From: Clostridia bacterium UC5.1-1D10
GTDB taxonomy: Bacteria; Bacillota; Clostridia; Lachnospirales; Anaerotignaceae
Assembly (NCBI GenBank): GCA_001304995.1
Contig: BBZU01000014.1
Location: 1-64,000, forward strand
DNA: 64,000 bases
Direction: 5' to 3'
This document shows positions 37,888 to 47,522 of this stretch, in pieces. Both the position numbers and the translations under genes were made by a program. Position 1 is the first letter of the stretch. The number at the start of each line of letters is the position of its first letter. Under the pieces are notes generated by a model. It did not search any database. It had not been told where the DNA came from and saw nothing but the letters and a program-made list of their open reading frames with translations.

Positions 37888-39141
37888 GCCTGTTTTCCTT
37901 TCGCCATAAAGGCTTCAATTTCTTCTACGGTCTTAATCATATCTTTTGTCATGATTTCGCAGCCGTCTTCTGTTACCAGTGCGTCATCCTCAATGCGGAT
38001 GCCAATGCCCCATTCTTCAATATACAGCCCCGGTTCCACCGTCAGCACCATGCCCGGCTGCAATACCCGTTCTGTATATCGTCCAATATCATGGGTTTCC
38101 GCACCCAGATAATGGCTGACCCCATGGTAATAGTATTTTGCCACATCTGCCATGGTTTCCACCAGTCCGATTTCTTTCAGGGCTTCCAGATAATGTTCTT
38201 TCAAGATTTCATTCAAACGGGAGAAAGGCTGACCGGGACGAATGGCATCAATGACTCTCTGCTGTCCTTCCAGCACAATATTGTAAACCAATTTCTGACG
38301 TTCTGTGAATTTGCCATTCACAGGGAAAGTACGGGAAATATCCCCATTGTACCAATCCACCTGTGCGCCGCAGTCCACCAGCAGCAGGTCACCATCTTTA
38401 GTCTGACCGTTGTTTTTGGTATAGTGCAGGATGGTACCTCTTTCCCCAGCGGCAGCAATGGTCTGGAATGCTTTTTCCCTTGCGCCGTGCTGCATGAGGG
38501 TGAAACCAAAATGGGCTTCGATTTCATATTCCATCATACCAGGACGGGCATTTGCCATCATGGCTTCCACACCCATGCGGGTAATGTCCATAGCTTTCCG
38601 CATTTTTTTCCAGTTCGTAAGGCTCTTTAATGAGGCGCAGGTCACCAAAAATAGGATACAAATCCCCCACTGCCATGGCAGGGTATTTTTCCCGCAGTTC
38701 TTTGGCAAAACCCAGTGCAGGTGTCAGCACATCATCCCATTCCCGATGTTCCAAGTCCAGATAAATCTTTGTGATGTTATTGCGGAACACCATCTGTGCA
38801 AAATCATCGGTGAACGCATCTATGGGGCGAATGTCTGTCATACCACTGATTTCTTCCGCTTCTTCTGTTGTCATGTTTGCCCCTACCCATTTGGCAAGGA
38901 TGCCGTTATCTCTGGGAATGAACAGGGTTTCCTGCAAACCGCCGCCAATTTTTGCCATCAGAAATACGCAGTTTTCCCGTTCCACCCCTGTCACATAGTA
39001 GAAATTGCGGTCAGGAGAAAAGGGATAGTATTCATCCCCCCGTTTCAGGGGTGCTTTGCCTGCAAAAAGTACAGCAGCACTGCCTTCTTCCAGTCTGGCT
39101 GCCAATTTTCTTCTGTTGTCTATGAAAAACCGTTCTGTCAT
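37884..39141 (-). CDS. pepP: Xaa-Pro aminopeptidase, M24B (frameshifted)
   Basis: Cleaves N-terminal residues before proline. N-terminal aminopeptidase-P domain (FIDNRRKLAARLEEGSAAVL) then the pita-bread domain with metal ligands in LLVDCGAQVDWYNGDISRTF, GVSHYLGAETHD, TVEPGLYI and GIRIEDDALVT. The frame breaks at 38603-38609, seven A on the coding strand where six continue as PYELEKMRKAMDITRMGVEA. Restored length 418 residues. Coupled to the DUF2161 gene. Confidence 0.93.
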
Positions 39142-39233
39142 GTCATTTCCTCCTTAAATATCCTACCAAAAAACTTTGAATTTTTTATGATGAAATTCTT
39201 ACAAATTCCTTTGTGCAAAAAACGCACATTTTC

Positions 39234-39262
39234 TTGAAAATGTCTTTTCTCTATATTAGAAT
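39234..39262 (+). promoter_or_regulatory. azlCD promoter
   Basis: -35 TTGAAA (39234-39239), 17-bp spacer, -10 TAGAAT (39257-39262). Confidence 0.7.
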
Positions 39263-39321
39263 TGTAGCAAGGAACAAAAAAATGCAAGTCTGAACAAATG
39301 AGAAGGAAAAGAGGGATACGA

Positions 39322-40014
39322 TTGAAAAAAGAATGGAAATTTGCCTTTGAAAAAACCATCCCTGTTCTGGCAGGATATCTTTCCATCGGCATTGCCTTTG
39401 GTCTTTTGATGCAGAACATGGGCTACAACGTCTTTTGGGCGCTGCTCATTTCCCTGATTTTATACGCAGGCTCCATGCAGTTTGTACTGCTCCAATTTCT
39501 CACGGGCGGCACATCGCTCATTACCGTTGCCATCATGACTTTGCTGGTAAACAGCCGACACCTGTTCTACGGGCTGTCTTTCATTGACACCTTCCGCAGC
39601 ATGGGCAAGAAATATCTGTATATGGTACATTCCCTTACGGACGAAACTTATTCCCTGCTCTGCTCCTATGAACCACAGGAAGGCATGGACACCAAAAAAG
39701 TCATGTTCCTTATGAGTATTTTCGACCACTGTTACTGGCTCATCGGTACTGCCCTTGGCTCCCTTGCCGGCAGCCTCATCACCTTTGACACCACAGGTAT
39801 TGACTTTGCCATGACTGCCCTGTTTACTGTCATTTTCATCGAACAGTGGAAAGGTGCAAAAAGCCATATTCCCGCTTTGACAGGACTCATTTGCGGCGTG
39901 GGCTGTCTGCTGGTATTCGGTCCCGACAACTTTATTTTGCCCACACTGCTCATTAGCGTTGCCGTTTTGATGGCACTGAAAAGCCGGATTCTGGCAAAAG
40001 AACAGGAGGAATGA
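39322..40014 (+). CDS. azlC: AzlC, branched-chain amino acid exporter large subunit
   Basis: 230 residues from the TTG at 39322, chosen because GAGGG lies just upstream; an in-frame ATG at 39298 has no clear site. Family blocks PVLAGYLSIGIAFGLLMQ, ILYAGSMQFVLLQFL, LLVNSRHLFYGLSFI and FTVIFIEQWKG. Works with AzlD to export leucine, valine, isoleucine or their analogues. Confidence 0.93.
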   Translation: MKKEWKFAFEKTIPVLAGYLSIGIAFGLLMQNMGYNVFWALLISLILYAGSMQFVLLQFLTGGTSLITVAIMTLLVNSRHLFYGLSFIDTFRSMGKKYLYMVHSLTDETYSLLCSYEPQEGMDTKKVMFLMSIFDHCYWLIGTALGSLAGSLITFDTTGIDFAMTALFTVIFIEQWKGAKSHIPALTGLICGVGCLLVFGPDNFILPTLLISVAVLMALKSRILAKEQEE

Positions 40015-40016
40015 TT

Positions 40017-40349
40017 ATGATTACATCTACACAAACGCTCGCCATCATCCTGACGGCTTCCATATGTACCTTTCTGCTACGTGTGGCACCCTTTGCCATA
40101 TTCGCAGGCAGAGAAATTCCCGCCCCTGTCCAGTATCTGGGCAAAGTGCTTCCAGCTACGGTTATGGCATTGCTGGTGGTATACTGCTTGAAAAGTACTA
40201 CCTTTTCCGCTCCTTCTGGCTTCCTGCCCCAGTTCCTTGCGGTGGCAGTGGTGGCGGTGCTCCATCTTTGGAAAGGCAAAACACTGCTGAGTATTGTCGG
40301 CGGTACGGTCTGTTATATGATATTGGTGCAGGTGGTTTTTCCTGCGTAA
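40017..40349 (+). CDS. azlD: AzlD, branched-chain amino acid exporter small subunit
   Basis: 110 residues, four helices, TFLLRVAPFAIFAGREIP and LGKVLPATVMALLVVYCL. The ATG at 40017 is seven bases after AGGAGG, which lies in the last codons of azlC. Confidence 0.92.
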   Translation: MITSTQTLAIILTASICTFLLRVAPFAIFAGREIPAPVQYLGKVLPATVMALLVVYCLKSTTFSAPSGFLPQFLAVAVVAVLHLWKGKTLLSIVGGTVCYMILVQVVFPA

Positions 40350-40352
40350 AAG

Positions 40353-40568
40353 AAAAAGGACAAATCCCAAAAGCAACTTTCCCTTAAGAAAACATTGATT
40401 TTCCTTTTCCTTCATTTCTTAAAGGGAATTGCGACGGCTGTCTTCAGAAGAAAACATAACAAATAAAATCTTAAATAAAAAATAAGAAAGCCAAAATCCT
40501 ATGTAACGATAAGGATTTTGGCTTTCTTTGTTTTCTTATGAAGATGCCCCTAAGGATCTGTCCTTTTT
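40353..40568. repeat. palindromic intergenic element, copy C, inverted, inside terminator arms
   Basis: A 186-bp element (40368-40553) in the opposite orientation to copy B and of identical length, flanked exactly by AAAAAGGACAAATCC (40353-40367) and GGATCTGTCCTTTTT (40554-40568), which pair at 14 of 15 positions. The inner parts match copy B closely along their whole length. Lies between convergent azlD and the SMR gene. Confidence 0.87.
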
Positions 40569-40577
40569 TATTTTTCC

Positions 40578-40900
40578 TCAATGAGGTGTTCCAAACAGAT
40601 TCATCAGCACACAGCCTGTCAGCACCAGCACAATGCCCAGCACCGTCGGCAGATTCACCCGCTGATGAAAGAGAAAAACAGAAACGAGTGTGGTCACCAC
40701 AATACCCACACCGCTCCATGTGGCATAGGCAATTCCTAAATGGATATGCTCAATGGCTCTGGAAAGCAGAAAAAAGCATAGTCCATACAAAATCAGACAG
40801 CCCACCGTAGGCAGAGGCTTCGTAAAGCCTTCCGCGTATTTCAGTACGTTGTTGCGATCAATTCCAAAGTGATTGCTCCCGCCAGCATGATATATGACAT
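40578..40900 (-). CDS. SMR (EmrE-type) multidrug efflux protein (frameshifted)
   Basis: The ATG at 40900 behind AGGAGG gives MSYIMLAGAITLELIATTY, with the conserved membrane Glu at residue 13, then meets a stop because one base is missing near 40844. Adding a C on the coding strand continues as LKYAEGFTKPLPTVGCLILY. The rest shows AIEHIHLGIAYATWSGVGIV and LPTVLGIVLVLTGCVLMNLF. Restored length 107 residues, four helices. Exports lipophilic cations by proton exchange. Confidence 0.9.
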
Positions 40901-41012
40901 CCGCAAAACCTCCTGTCTTTATCTGTTCTTCCATCAAAAACAGGAGACCTCACTCATATTCGCCCCATAACCCAATGAAATGCTTCATAGTCATGGCATC
41001 ACGTCCCATCTC

Positions 41013-42177
41013 TCAAAACATCACATAACCTTTTTCTGCAAAAAATCCTTTCAGTTCTTTTTCTTTGGCTTCTGTTCTGCCCTGCACCGCTTCAGGCTTG
41101 CCGCCGCCTTTGCTGCCAAAAGCTTCTTTCATTTCCGCTGCCATTGGACGCATATCCTCTGTACGGCTCATGAGCACAAAGGCATAACCTGTGCCCGCAG
41201 GAGCAAAGACTGCTGCTGTGCCGCCGGTTTTGTCCAGAATGGTATCTGCCAGATGCACCATATCCTTGGAATCAAAATCCGCCGCAAATACACAGGCTTT
41301 GGGTATTTCCCCTACTTTTTCCGCAATGTTGTTGATTTTTTCCCATTTCATGCGGCTGGTAATCTGTTTCAGTTCATCCCGTTCTTTCAAAAGGGCTTCT
41401 GTTGCCTTGGCAATTTTTTCCAGTTGGTACGGAAAGCATTTTGGAAATAGCCGCTGCGTTTTCTGTTTTTTCGTCATAATCCGCCAATGCACGCATACCG
41501 CAGACGATTTCCAGTCTGGTGCCGCCTTTGTAATTCTGGGCGGAAAGAATCTTCACCATGCCAATTTCTCCGGCTTTCTGCACATGGGTGCCGCAGCATG
41601 CACAGCAGTCATATTCCCCAATTGTCATGATGCGCACTTTCCCTTCCAGTGCCTTTTTGCTGCGGTATTCCAGCTTTTCCAGTTCTTCTTTGGAAGGATA
41701 AGTAACCTGAGAAGCCACATTCCGCCAGATGGCTTCGTTGGCAGTTCGCTCCAGCACAGGCAGGTCTTCCGCAGGAATTTTTGTGTTAAAGTCAATCAAA
41801 ATGGCATCTTTGCCCATGTGGAAACCCACGTTGTCACAGCCGTATTTGCCGCAAATGATACCGGAAAGGATATGTTCGCCGGAATGGTTCTGCATCAGGT
41901 CAAAACGATGGTTCCAGTCAATATGACCTTCCACTTCCGCGCCCACTTCCAGAGGCTTATCGGTGATATGAGAAATGACGCCGTCTTTTTCCCGAACGTC
42001 TGTCACCTTTGCGCCGCCCAGCGTGCCGATATCCGCAGGCTGTCCGCCACCTTCGGGGTAAAAGTAAGTGCCTTCCAGTACCACAGCAAAGTTTTTGCCC
42101 TTCGGCTCGCAGGATACAACCTTGCCCACAAAATCCATGGTATAAGCATTGTCATAATATAATTTCACGGTTTCCAT
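41013..42177 (-). CDS. AlaX-L alanyl-tRNA editing hydrolase (frameshifted)
   Basis: Free-standing editing protein that clears mischarged Ser/Gly-tRNA(Ala). TFYPEGGGQPADIGTL-like block (read as TYFYPEGGGQPADIG), zinc ligands in NHSGEHILSG and CCACCGTHVQKAG, then a C-terminal DHHA1-like part with GGGKPEAVQG. The frame breaks at 41414-41419, six A on the coding strand where five continue as KIAKATEALLKERDELKQ. Restored length 387 residues, the long AlaX form. Confidence 0.92.
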
Positions 42178-42187
42178 GTTTTCCTCC

Positions 42188-42544
42188 TTACTCTCCCGTA
42201 CAACGGGGGCTTGTCATTTCAAAGCGTTCGTCAATATTTTCTTCTCCCCATTGGCACATGAGCTCCAATATGGGAAATAGGGATTTTCCCTTTTCCGTCA
42301 GAGAATATTCCACTCTGGGCGGCACCTCCGCATAGGCTTTCCGCAGGATGAGCCCGTCGGCTTCCAGCTCCCGGAGCTGATTTGTTAGGGTTTTCTGAGA
42401 AACGGTACGGATATTCGTCATCAATTCCCCAAAGCGCAGGGTGCCTTCCTCCGCCAATATGTAGAGAATCAGTGGCTTGCACTTGCCGCCAATCATTTTG
42501 AGGGTGACTTCCATTTCACAGCCCACCTGAATTTTCTTTGTCAT
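42188..42544 (-). CDS. HxlR-family transcriptional regulator
   Basis: 118 residues from the ATG at 42544 (GGAAGG upstream). Winged helix with [40 protein letters not shown] and [17 protein letters not shown]. It carries a single cysteine at residue 9 (VGCEMEV), as redox-sensing members do. It diverges from the aldo/keto reductase across a 125-bp gap and probably regulates it. Confidence 0.9.
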   Translation of the reverse strand: MTKKIQVGCEMEVTLKMIGGKCKPLILYILAEEGTLRFGELMTNIRTVSQKTLTNQLRELEADGLILRKAYAEVPPRVEYSLTEKGKSLFPILELMCQWGEENIDERFEMTSPRCTGE

Positions 42545-42669
42545 AGTTACCTTCCTTTCCCTAAGGGCAAAAAAAGTGCCTGATTGACAGGGATTTTTCT
42601 CTTTGTTACAGTTTCTATACAGTAATTTATACACTTAGGATACATTTGTCAAGTAAAGGAGATTTTCAT

Positions 42670-43651
42670 ATGAAAACAAGACGTTTCGGCAAAACAAATG
42701 CCATGATTTCTGAAATTGGGCTGGGCACCTGGCAGTTAGGTACCAAATGGGGCGAGCCTTTCTGAGCAGAAGAAGCCCAGAAAATTTTGGACGCTGCCTA
42801 TGACAGCGGCATCACATTTCTAGATACGGCAGACATCTACAACAACGGCAACAGCGAGCTTGCCATTTCCAAAATCCTGAAAGCCCACCCCGATCACTTT
42901 TTCGTAACAACCAAAATCGGCAGAGGGCTGAACCCTCACACAGCGGAGGGCTACAACAAAGAATCCGTTGTCCGCTTCACTGACGGCTGCCTGTCCCGTC
43001 TGGGTGTGGAAAAACTGGATTTGGTGCTGCTCCACTGCCCGCCCACTTCCGTTTACCAGAAAGACGAAGTTTTTGACGCACTGGAAAATCTGAAAACCGC
43101 CGGCAAAATCGCCCACTACGGCGTCAGCATCGAAAAAGTATCTGAAGGCATTGCCGCCATGGAATATGATATTTCCGCTATGGAAGTGATCTTCAATATG
43201 TTCCGCCAGAAACCCATTGAAGAACTGTTCCCCATTGCCCAGAAAAAAGACGTTGGCATCATTGCCCGTGTACCTCTGGCAAGTGGTCTTTTGACAGGGA
43301 AATTCACCAAGGACACCGTCTTTAGCAAAAAACGACCATCGTTTCTACAACCGCAACGGGGAAGCCTTTGACAAAGGCGAAACCTTCTCCGGCGTGGATT
43401 ATGAACTGGGGCTTACAGCTGTGGCAGAACTGAAAGCTCTGCTGGGTACGGAAAACCTCATCCCCTATGCCCTGCGGTGGATTCTCATGCATGACGCTGT
43501 CAGTGTGGTCATTCCCGGCGCCAGCAAAACCGCACAGGTGCTCCAGAATGTCAAAGCGGCAGAACTGCCCGACCTGACACCGGAACAAATGGCAGGCGTC
43601 AAAGCTATTTACGATAAATATATCCGCCCTACCGTACACCATCTGTGGTAA
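42670..43651 (+). pseudogene. aldo/keto reductase with in-frame stop and frameshift
   Basis: Starts MKTRRFGKTNAMISEIGLGT, then TGA at 42763-42765 (codon 32, GEPF-stop-AEEAQ), and later a shift at 43327-43332, six A where five continue as FSKNDHRFYNRNGEAFDKGE. Ignoring both, the protein is 326 residues with catalytic DTADIY region (Asp and Tyr), VTTKIGRGLNP (Lys) and LLHCPP (His). The shift fits the homopolymer error pattern of the window; the stop does not, and may be a real nonsense change. Confidence 0.8.
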
Positions 43652-43858
43652 AAAACATTCCCTTTTGGGTGCTTCTTCATAAGAAAACAAAAAAAGCTGA
43701 AATCATTGTCAGTACAAAAGATTTCAGCTTTCTTATTTTGATAGGATTTTTATTCGGTATGTTTTCTTCTAAAGATAGCCGTCGCAGTTTCCCTTAAGAA
43801 ATGGGACAAAAGTCAAACAGTGTTTTCTGAAGAGAAACTGCTGTGGGGAATGGCTTTT
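43650..43858. repeat. palindromic intergenic element, copy D, inside terminator arms
   Basis: A 183-bp element (43663-43845) flanked by AAAAAACATTCCC (43650-43662) and GGGAATGGCTTTT (43846-43858). The core is AAAGCTGAAATC / GATTTCAGCTTTC, and the second hairpin GCAGTTTCCCTTAAGAAA / TTTTCTGAAGAGAAACTGC. More diverged from copies B and C than they are from each other. Lies between convergent aldo/keto reductase and the secreted membrane protein gene. Confidence 0.82.
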
Positions 43859-43861
43859 GTT

Positions 43862-44730
43862 TTATGATTTCCGTCTTTTCCGCCACACATGAGTGAGTAT
43901 CACAACAACCACCACAAGGATGATGATAGGCGCAAAGAACCGAAGTGTCATTTGAAAATAAGGACTTTTCAGGGTACTGATAAAATTCTGCCAACCATTT
44001 TCGTCAATGGAAATCTGGAGATTTCCCTCGGGCAATGTATCGGATGTGTAGACATATTCCCGTTCTGCCACTTTCTCAAAAGGCAGACTGCTCTCCACCA
44101 GCACAGGCATATCCTTATCCAGATAAAGCCGGATAGTCAGGTTAGAAAAATCCTTCCACATAGCGGCTGGTGCCAGATAGTACTCCAGTTCGCCACGCTT
44201 GGCATTGAAATCCAATTCCGGATACCCACCCAGATTGTAGTCATAAGAAACCACAACGGGATAAGTTTCCTGAGGCTGGAAATCCATTTGGAATGTGACC
44301 GTATCCACTGTACGGTCAGGGTCTAAACTGGCAATTTCTTCTGTGGTCAACACCGCGTATCGCCAGTCATCGGTGATAATTTGGGTACTGCCGTTCATGC
44401 CATAACGCTGGACAGACACATCCGCCTGTTTTCCATTGACCGTCACCGTCACGCCTTTTTCTTCCATATTGGGTGAAAGGAACATGGAAGATACGGAAAG
44501 AGCTTCATCAGTGGTGTTTTTCATTTCATAAGTGGCTGTGATATGGGCATCCGGCCCCTTCACCACAATTTCCAAATCTTCTGACAATACAGCAATTTTA
44601 TCATTTTTCTCAAAGGTGATGGCAGAACCCACATCGGCATTCTCTGGCGCTGCCATATTGGCAAAAGCCTTTGGGGAACCATCCAAACCAATGCCAGCAA
44701 AACAACAAAAATAAGACTTTTCTTTCTCAT
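43862..44730 (-). CDS. secreted, C-terminally membrane-anchored protein of unknown function (frameshifted)
   Basis: From the ATG at 44730 the frame reads MRKKSLIF, a signal-peptide start, but one base is missing before GLDGSPKAFANMAAPENADV. Restored length 289 residues, with probable cleavage after AFA. A beta-rich extracellular domain (EKGVTVTVNGKQADVSVQRY, TYPVVVSYDYNLGG) is followed by a single helix FFAPIIILVVVVVILTHVW and a basic tail RKRRKS. It vaguely recalls DUF4424-type proteins, which I cannot confirm. It has its own unit downstream of the CotH terminator. Confidence 0.7.
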
Positions 44731-44811
44731 GTCTTTTCCCCCTTTCCTGCTCTCCTATATTTTCATGGTATCACAGAAAAATGCCCATAGGCAATAGGGC
44801 TTTTTGCACAG

Positions 44812-44845
44812 AAAAAGCACCTGTATAAGTGATACAGATGCTTTT
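44812..44845 (-). terminator. cotH cluster terminator
   Basis: AAAAAGCACCTGTAT pairs with ATACAGATGCTTTT (one mismatch); T-rich tract on the minus strand. Confidence 0.75.
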
Positions 44846-44862
44846 CCATATATCTAATTTTG

Positions 44863-46749
44863 TTATTCTGTTGTATCCGTTTTTTCTTCCTGCTTCGGTA
44901 TGGATAATCTCCGCCGCCGTCTAAAATACAGCAGATACCCAAAGCTCAAAAGGAAGATCCCACCGCAGACAGCCAAAGCCGGTGCCGCATTCTGCCATGT
45001 GACACGAGACACGGCTCCCATAGGGCCGCCGCCACGCTGTCCCTGTTCCCCACGCTGTGGCATATCCCCCATCTGTTCGGGTACTTTCTGGGTTTGTTCA
45101 CTCACTTCTGCTGTATCAGCAGTCTGTTCGGTTTCTTCCGTCATTTCCGGCGGCTGACCTGCCATATCTCCCATTTGTCCCGGAACTCTTTGGGTTTGTT
45201 CTTCTGTCACATCATCTTCGGTCTGTTCTGTGTCCTGCATTTCTCCAAAATCCTCACCTGGGCGTTTTCCTCCGCCGTCTGCTGCTGCCGCTACAAAGGA
45301 ACTGATATGGAATGTAGGTTCGCCTCCTGCCAGCTGGGTTTCAATGCTTTCTGCCATGAAAACGGCAAAGTAAACCAGAGAATTAGGGTCTGTGGCATCA
45401 GCGGAAGACGCTTCCAGAAATTCGTCATAAGTAAAGAATACGGTAGCGTCTTTTTCCACATAAGGCGCGATCATTTCCGCTGTTTCACTGACGATTTGGC
45501 TCATATAAGCTTCTGTGAAATAAGTTTCTGCGATTTCCGCCAAATAGCTTTCATACTGAGCAAGAAGGGCGTCCTGAGGAAGCAGTGTATCCACCAGCGG
45601 TTTTTCATTGCTGCCGCCCATACCTTCCGGACGTTCCATGCCTTCCGGCATCTGCATTTCCATATTCTCAGGTCGTTCCGCATTCATGCTTTCCGGAATC
45701 TGCGCTGCTTGTTCTTCCGCAGCATTTTCTCCTTCCGCTGTCTTGGTTTCTCCATTTTCCATGTCTGGATGCCTTCCGCCACCCATACCCATAGACTGAT
45801 TAGTAGGCTCATAGATATCCACTTCACCGCCGCCAAAACCACCGAAGGAATAGTTATAATCCCAAGGTACAATGGTGAAGCGTCCATCCTGTTCATAGAG
45901 ATAGTAATTATGGGTGGTGTTGCCCAGATAACTGTCGTAATTTGCCAATGCTACATTTGCCGCCAGATACCGGAGCACTTCATCCACATCCAGCACATCT
46001 TCCAGACCTTCTCCCGACTCCAATGCCTTCATCAAGTCCAAAATAGCAGAGCCGTCAGAGGTTTCCTCATTTGTTTTCAGCACCAGACCGGGATATTCTG
46101 ACATGTCATCCCCACGATAAACCAAATCCGCGCCAGTGCCGTCCGGTTTATACAAATCTCCTGTGCTGTCCCCAAAGGTACGCTCCAGAAAGACTTCGTC
46201 AATGGGTTCCACTGCCAGATACAAGCCCCATTCTTCTCCGTTGATGGTGATATGGGTATAGCTGGTAGCGGGGACGGGAATGCCCATTTCACCCATGATG
46301 CGATAGGAAATATATTCCCGCATGTAACTGGCATCCCCATAGTTGTTATTCAGATTCAGCTTTTTCAAGCCGTAGTAATTTTCACCGTCATTGAAATAAT
46401 CAAAATCAATCTTGAAACTATATCGGTCAGAATCGGAAGACGCCACAGAAGTCAGGGTGTTATTGCCCTTTGTCCGCAGTGCCACATTGGACAGGGTTTC
46501 CCCGTTGATGGTCACATCCACGGCGTAATAAGTTTCCTCCAGCGGATTTTCCACCAGATCCGCCCAATCTTCCTCACTGATTTCAATATTGATCTCATTG
46601 ACGACACCTTCCGCGAAAAGATTGTCCAGATAGGGATATTCCTTCGCTTCCGCATCTTCCCCAGATGCTACGCCAAAGACCAGAAAGGCAAAAACCACCA
46701 AAGCAAGTCCAGACAGCAAGAGAAATTTATATTCCCGCAGTCCTCTCAT
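44863..46749 (-). CDS. CotH-family kinase, secreted with transmembrane anchors at both ends
   Basis: 628 residues. N-terminal helix (FLLLSGLALVVFAFLVFGV), CotH kinase domain with RTKGNNTLTS, KLNLNNNYGDASYMREYISY, DLYKPDGTGADLVYRG and the metal motif VPWDYNYSFGGFG. A long low-complexity insert rich in Met, Glu and Gly (PEGMERPEGMGG) and C-terminal repeats of VPxQMGDM separate it from a C-terminal helix (AAPALAVCGGIFLLSFGYLL) and basic tail. CotH proteins are atypical protein kinases of spore coat; membrane-bound forms next to DUF4956 and VTC are common in vegetative settings. First-hand evidence of the substrate is lacking. Confidence 0.88.
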   Translation of the reverse strand: MRGLREYKFLLLSGLALVVFAFLVFGVASGEDAEAKEYPYLDNLFAEGVVNEINIEISEEDWADLVENPLEETYYAVDVTINGETLSNVALRTKGNNTLTSVASSDSDRYSFKIDFDYFNDGENYYGLKKLNLNNNYGDASYMREYISYRIMGEMGIPVPATSYTHITINGEEWGLYLAVEPIDEVFLERTFGDSTGDLYKPDGTGADLVYRGDDMSEYPGLVLKTNEETSDGSAILDLMKALESGEGLEDVLDVDEVLRYLAANVALANYDSYLGNTTHNYYLYEQDGRFTIVPWDYNYSFGGFGGGEVDIYEPTNQSMGMGGGRHPDMENGETKTAEGENAAEEQAAQIPESMNAERPENMEMQMPEGMERPEGMGGSNEKPLVDTLLPQDALLAQYESYLAEIAETYFTEAYMSQIVSETAEMIAPYVEKDATVFFTYDEFLEASSADATDPNSLVYFAVFMAESIETQLAGGEPTFHISSFVAAAADGGGKRPGEDFGEMQDTEQTEDDVTEEQTQRVPGQMGDMAGQPPEMTEETEQTADTAEVSEQTQKVPEQMGDMPQRGEQGQRGGGPMGAVSRVTWQNAAPALAVCGGIFLLSFGYLLYFRRRRRLSIPKQEEKTDTTE

Positions 46750-46764
46750 TGGCTTCGCCTCCTT

Positions 46765-47439
46765 TTACGCCGCGTAGTTGCCGTCATAGCTTACCATAAC
46801 CGCTGACTGCACCCCTGCCATACGGCTGATTTCGTTGACAAAAGCACTTTCGCCATTTTTTGGGCAAATTTCAAAAATCAATTCTGTCCCCTGTCCGCCA
46901 GTAATGGTCTTGGACTTCAGAGTCATCCGTTTCACTACCTGCTGTACAAAGGTTGTCACTGTCTTTTCCCCTTCCACGCTGTCCATGCGGATGATGAGCA
47001 GGTAAGGGCTGTCTGCCTGCTGACGGTTGGAGAATACCAGCAGGAAAATACCGATGATAGGGCATCCCAGAATTACCAGAGGCAGCAAAGAAGCGCCGCA
47101 GAGGATACCTTCGCCAATTGCCCAGAATAAAAACACCAAATCCATAGGGTCTTTCACTGCCGTACGGAAACGCACAATAGACAGGGCACCTACCATACCC
47201 AAAGACAATACCACGTTGCTGGTTACGCCCTGGATCACCAGACAGGTCACCAGCAGTATGGCAATGAGGGATACGTTGAAACTGCGGCTGTAAAGGACAC
47301 CGCTGTATGTTTTCCGATATACAAAGTAAATAAATAAACCAATGAGGAATGCCGCCGCCAAAGAAAGCAGGGTATCCGTCAGGGAAAAGCTGCTGAAGCT
47401 CTCCAAAAAGCTGCTCTTAAAAATATCTTGAAATGTCAT
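46765..47439 (-). CDS. DUF4956 membrane protein
   Basis: 224 residues, four helices (LLSLAAAFLIGLFIYFVY, LIAILLVTCLVIQGVTSNVV, LSLGMVGALSIVRFRTAVKD, PLVILGCPIIGIFLLVF) and a cytoplasmic ferredoxin-like C-terminal domain (VVKRMTLKSKTITGGQGTEL). The block GMVGALSIVRFRTAVKDP is the family mark. Sits 15 bp before the cotH gene and after the VTC gene, the usual trio. Confidence 0.9.
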   Translation of the reverse strand: MTFQDIFKSSFLESFSSFSLTDTLLSLAAAFLIGLFIYFVYRKTYSGVLYSRSFNVSLIAILLVTCLVIQGVTSNVVLSLGMVGALSIVRFRTAVKDPMDLVFLFWAIGEGILCGASLLPLVILGCPIIGIFLLVFSNRQQADSPYLLIIRMDSVEGEKTVTTFVQQVVKRMTLKSKTITGGQGTELIFEICPKNGESAFVNEISRMAGVQSAVMVSYDGNYAA

Positions 47440-47522
47440 CTTCTGTTCTCTCCTATCTTGTTTTCATCGCTTGTATTTATGCTGCATATTTCTGTTTCAT
47501 GTCTTTTTTCCCTCACTGCCCA

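Noticed and set aside
42763-42765. TGA as selenocysteine in the aldo/keto reductase
   Set aside because: No stem-loop of bacterial SECIS type is visible just after the codon, and the gene has a second lesion.
30144-43858. CRISPR array
   Set aside because: The repeats are single, far apart, palindromic over ~185 bp, occur in both orientations, and have no spacers or cas genes.
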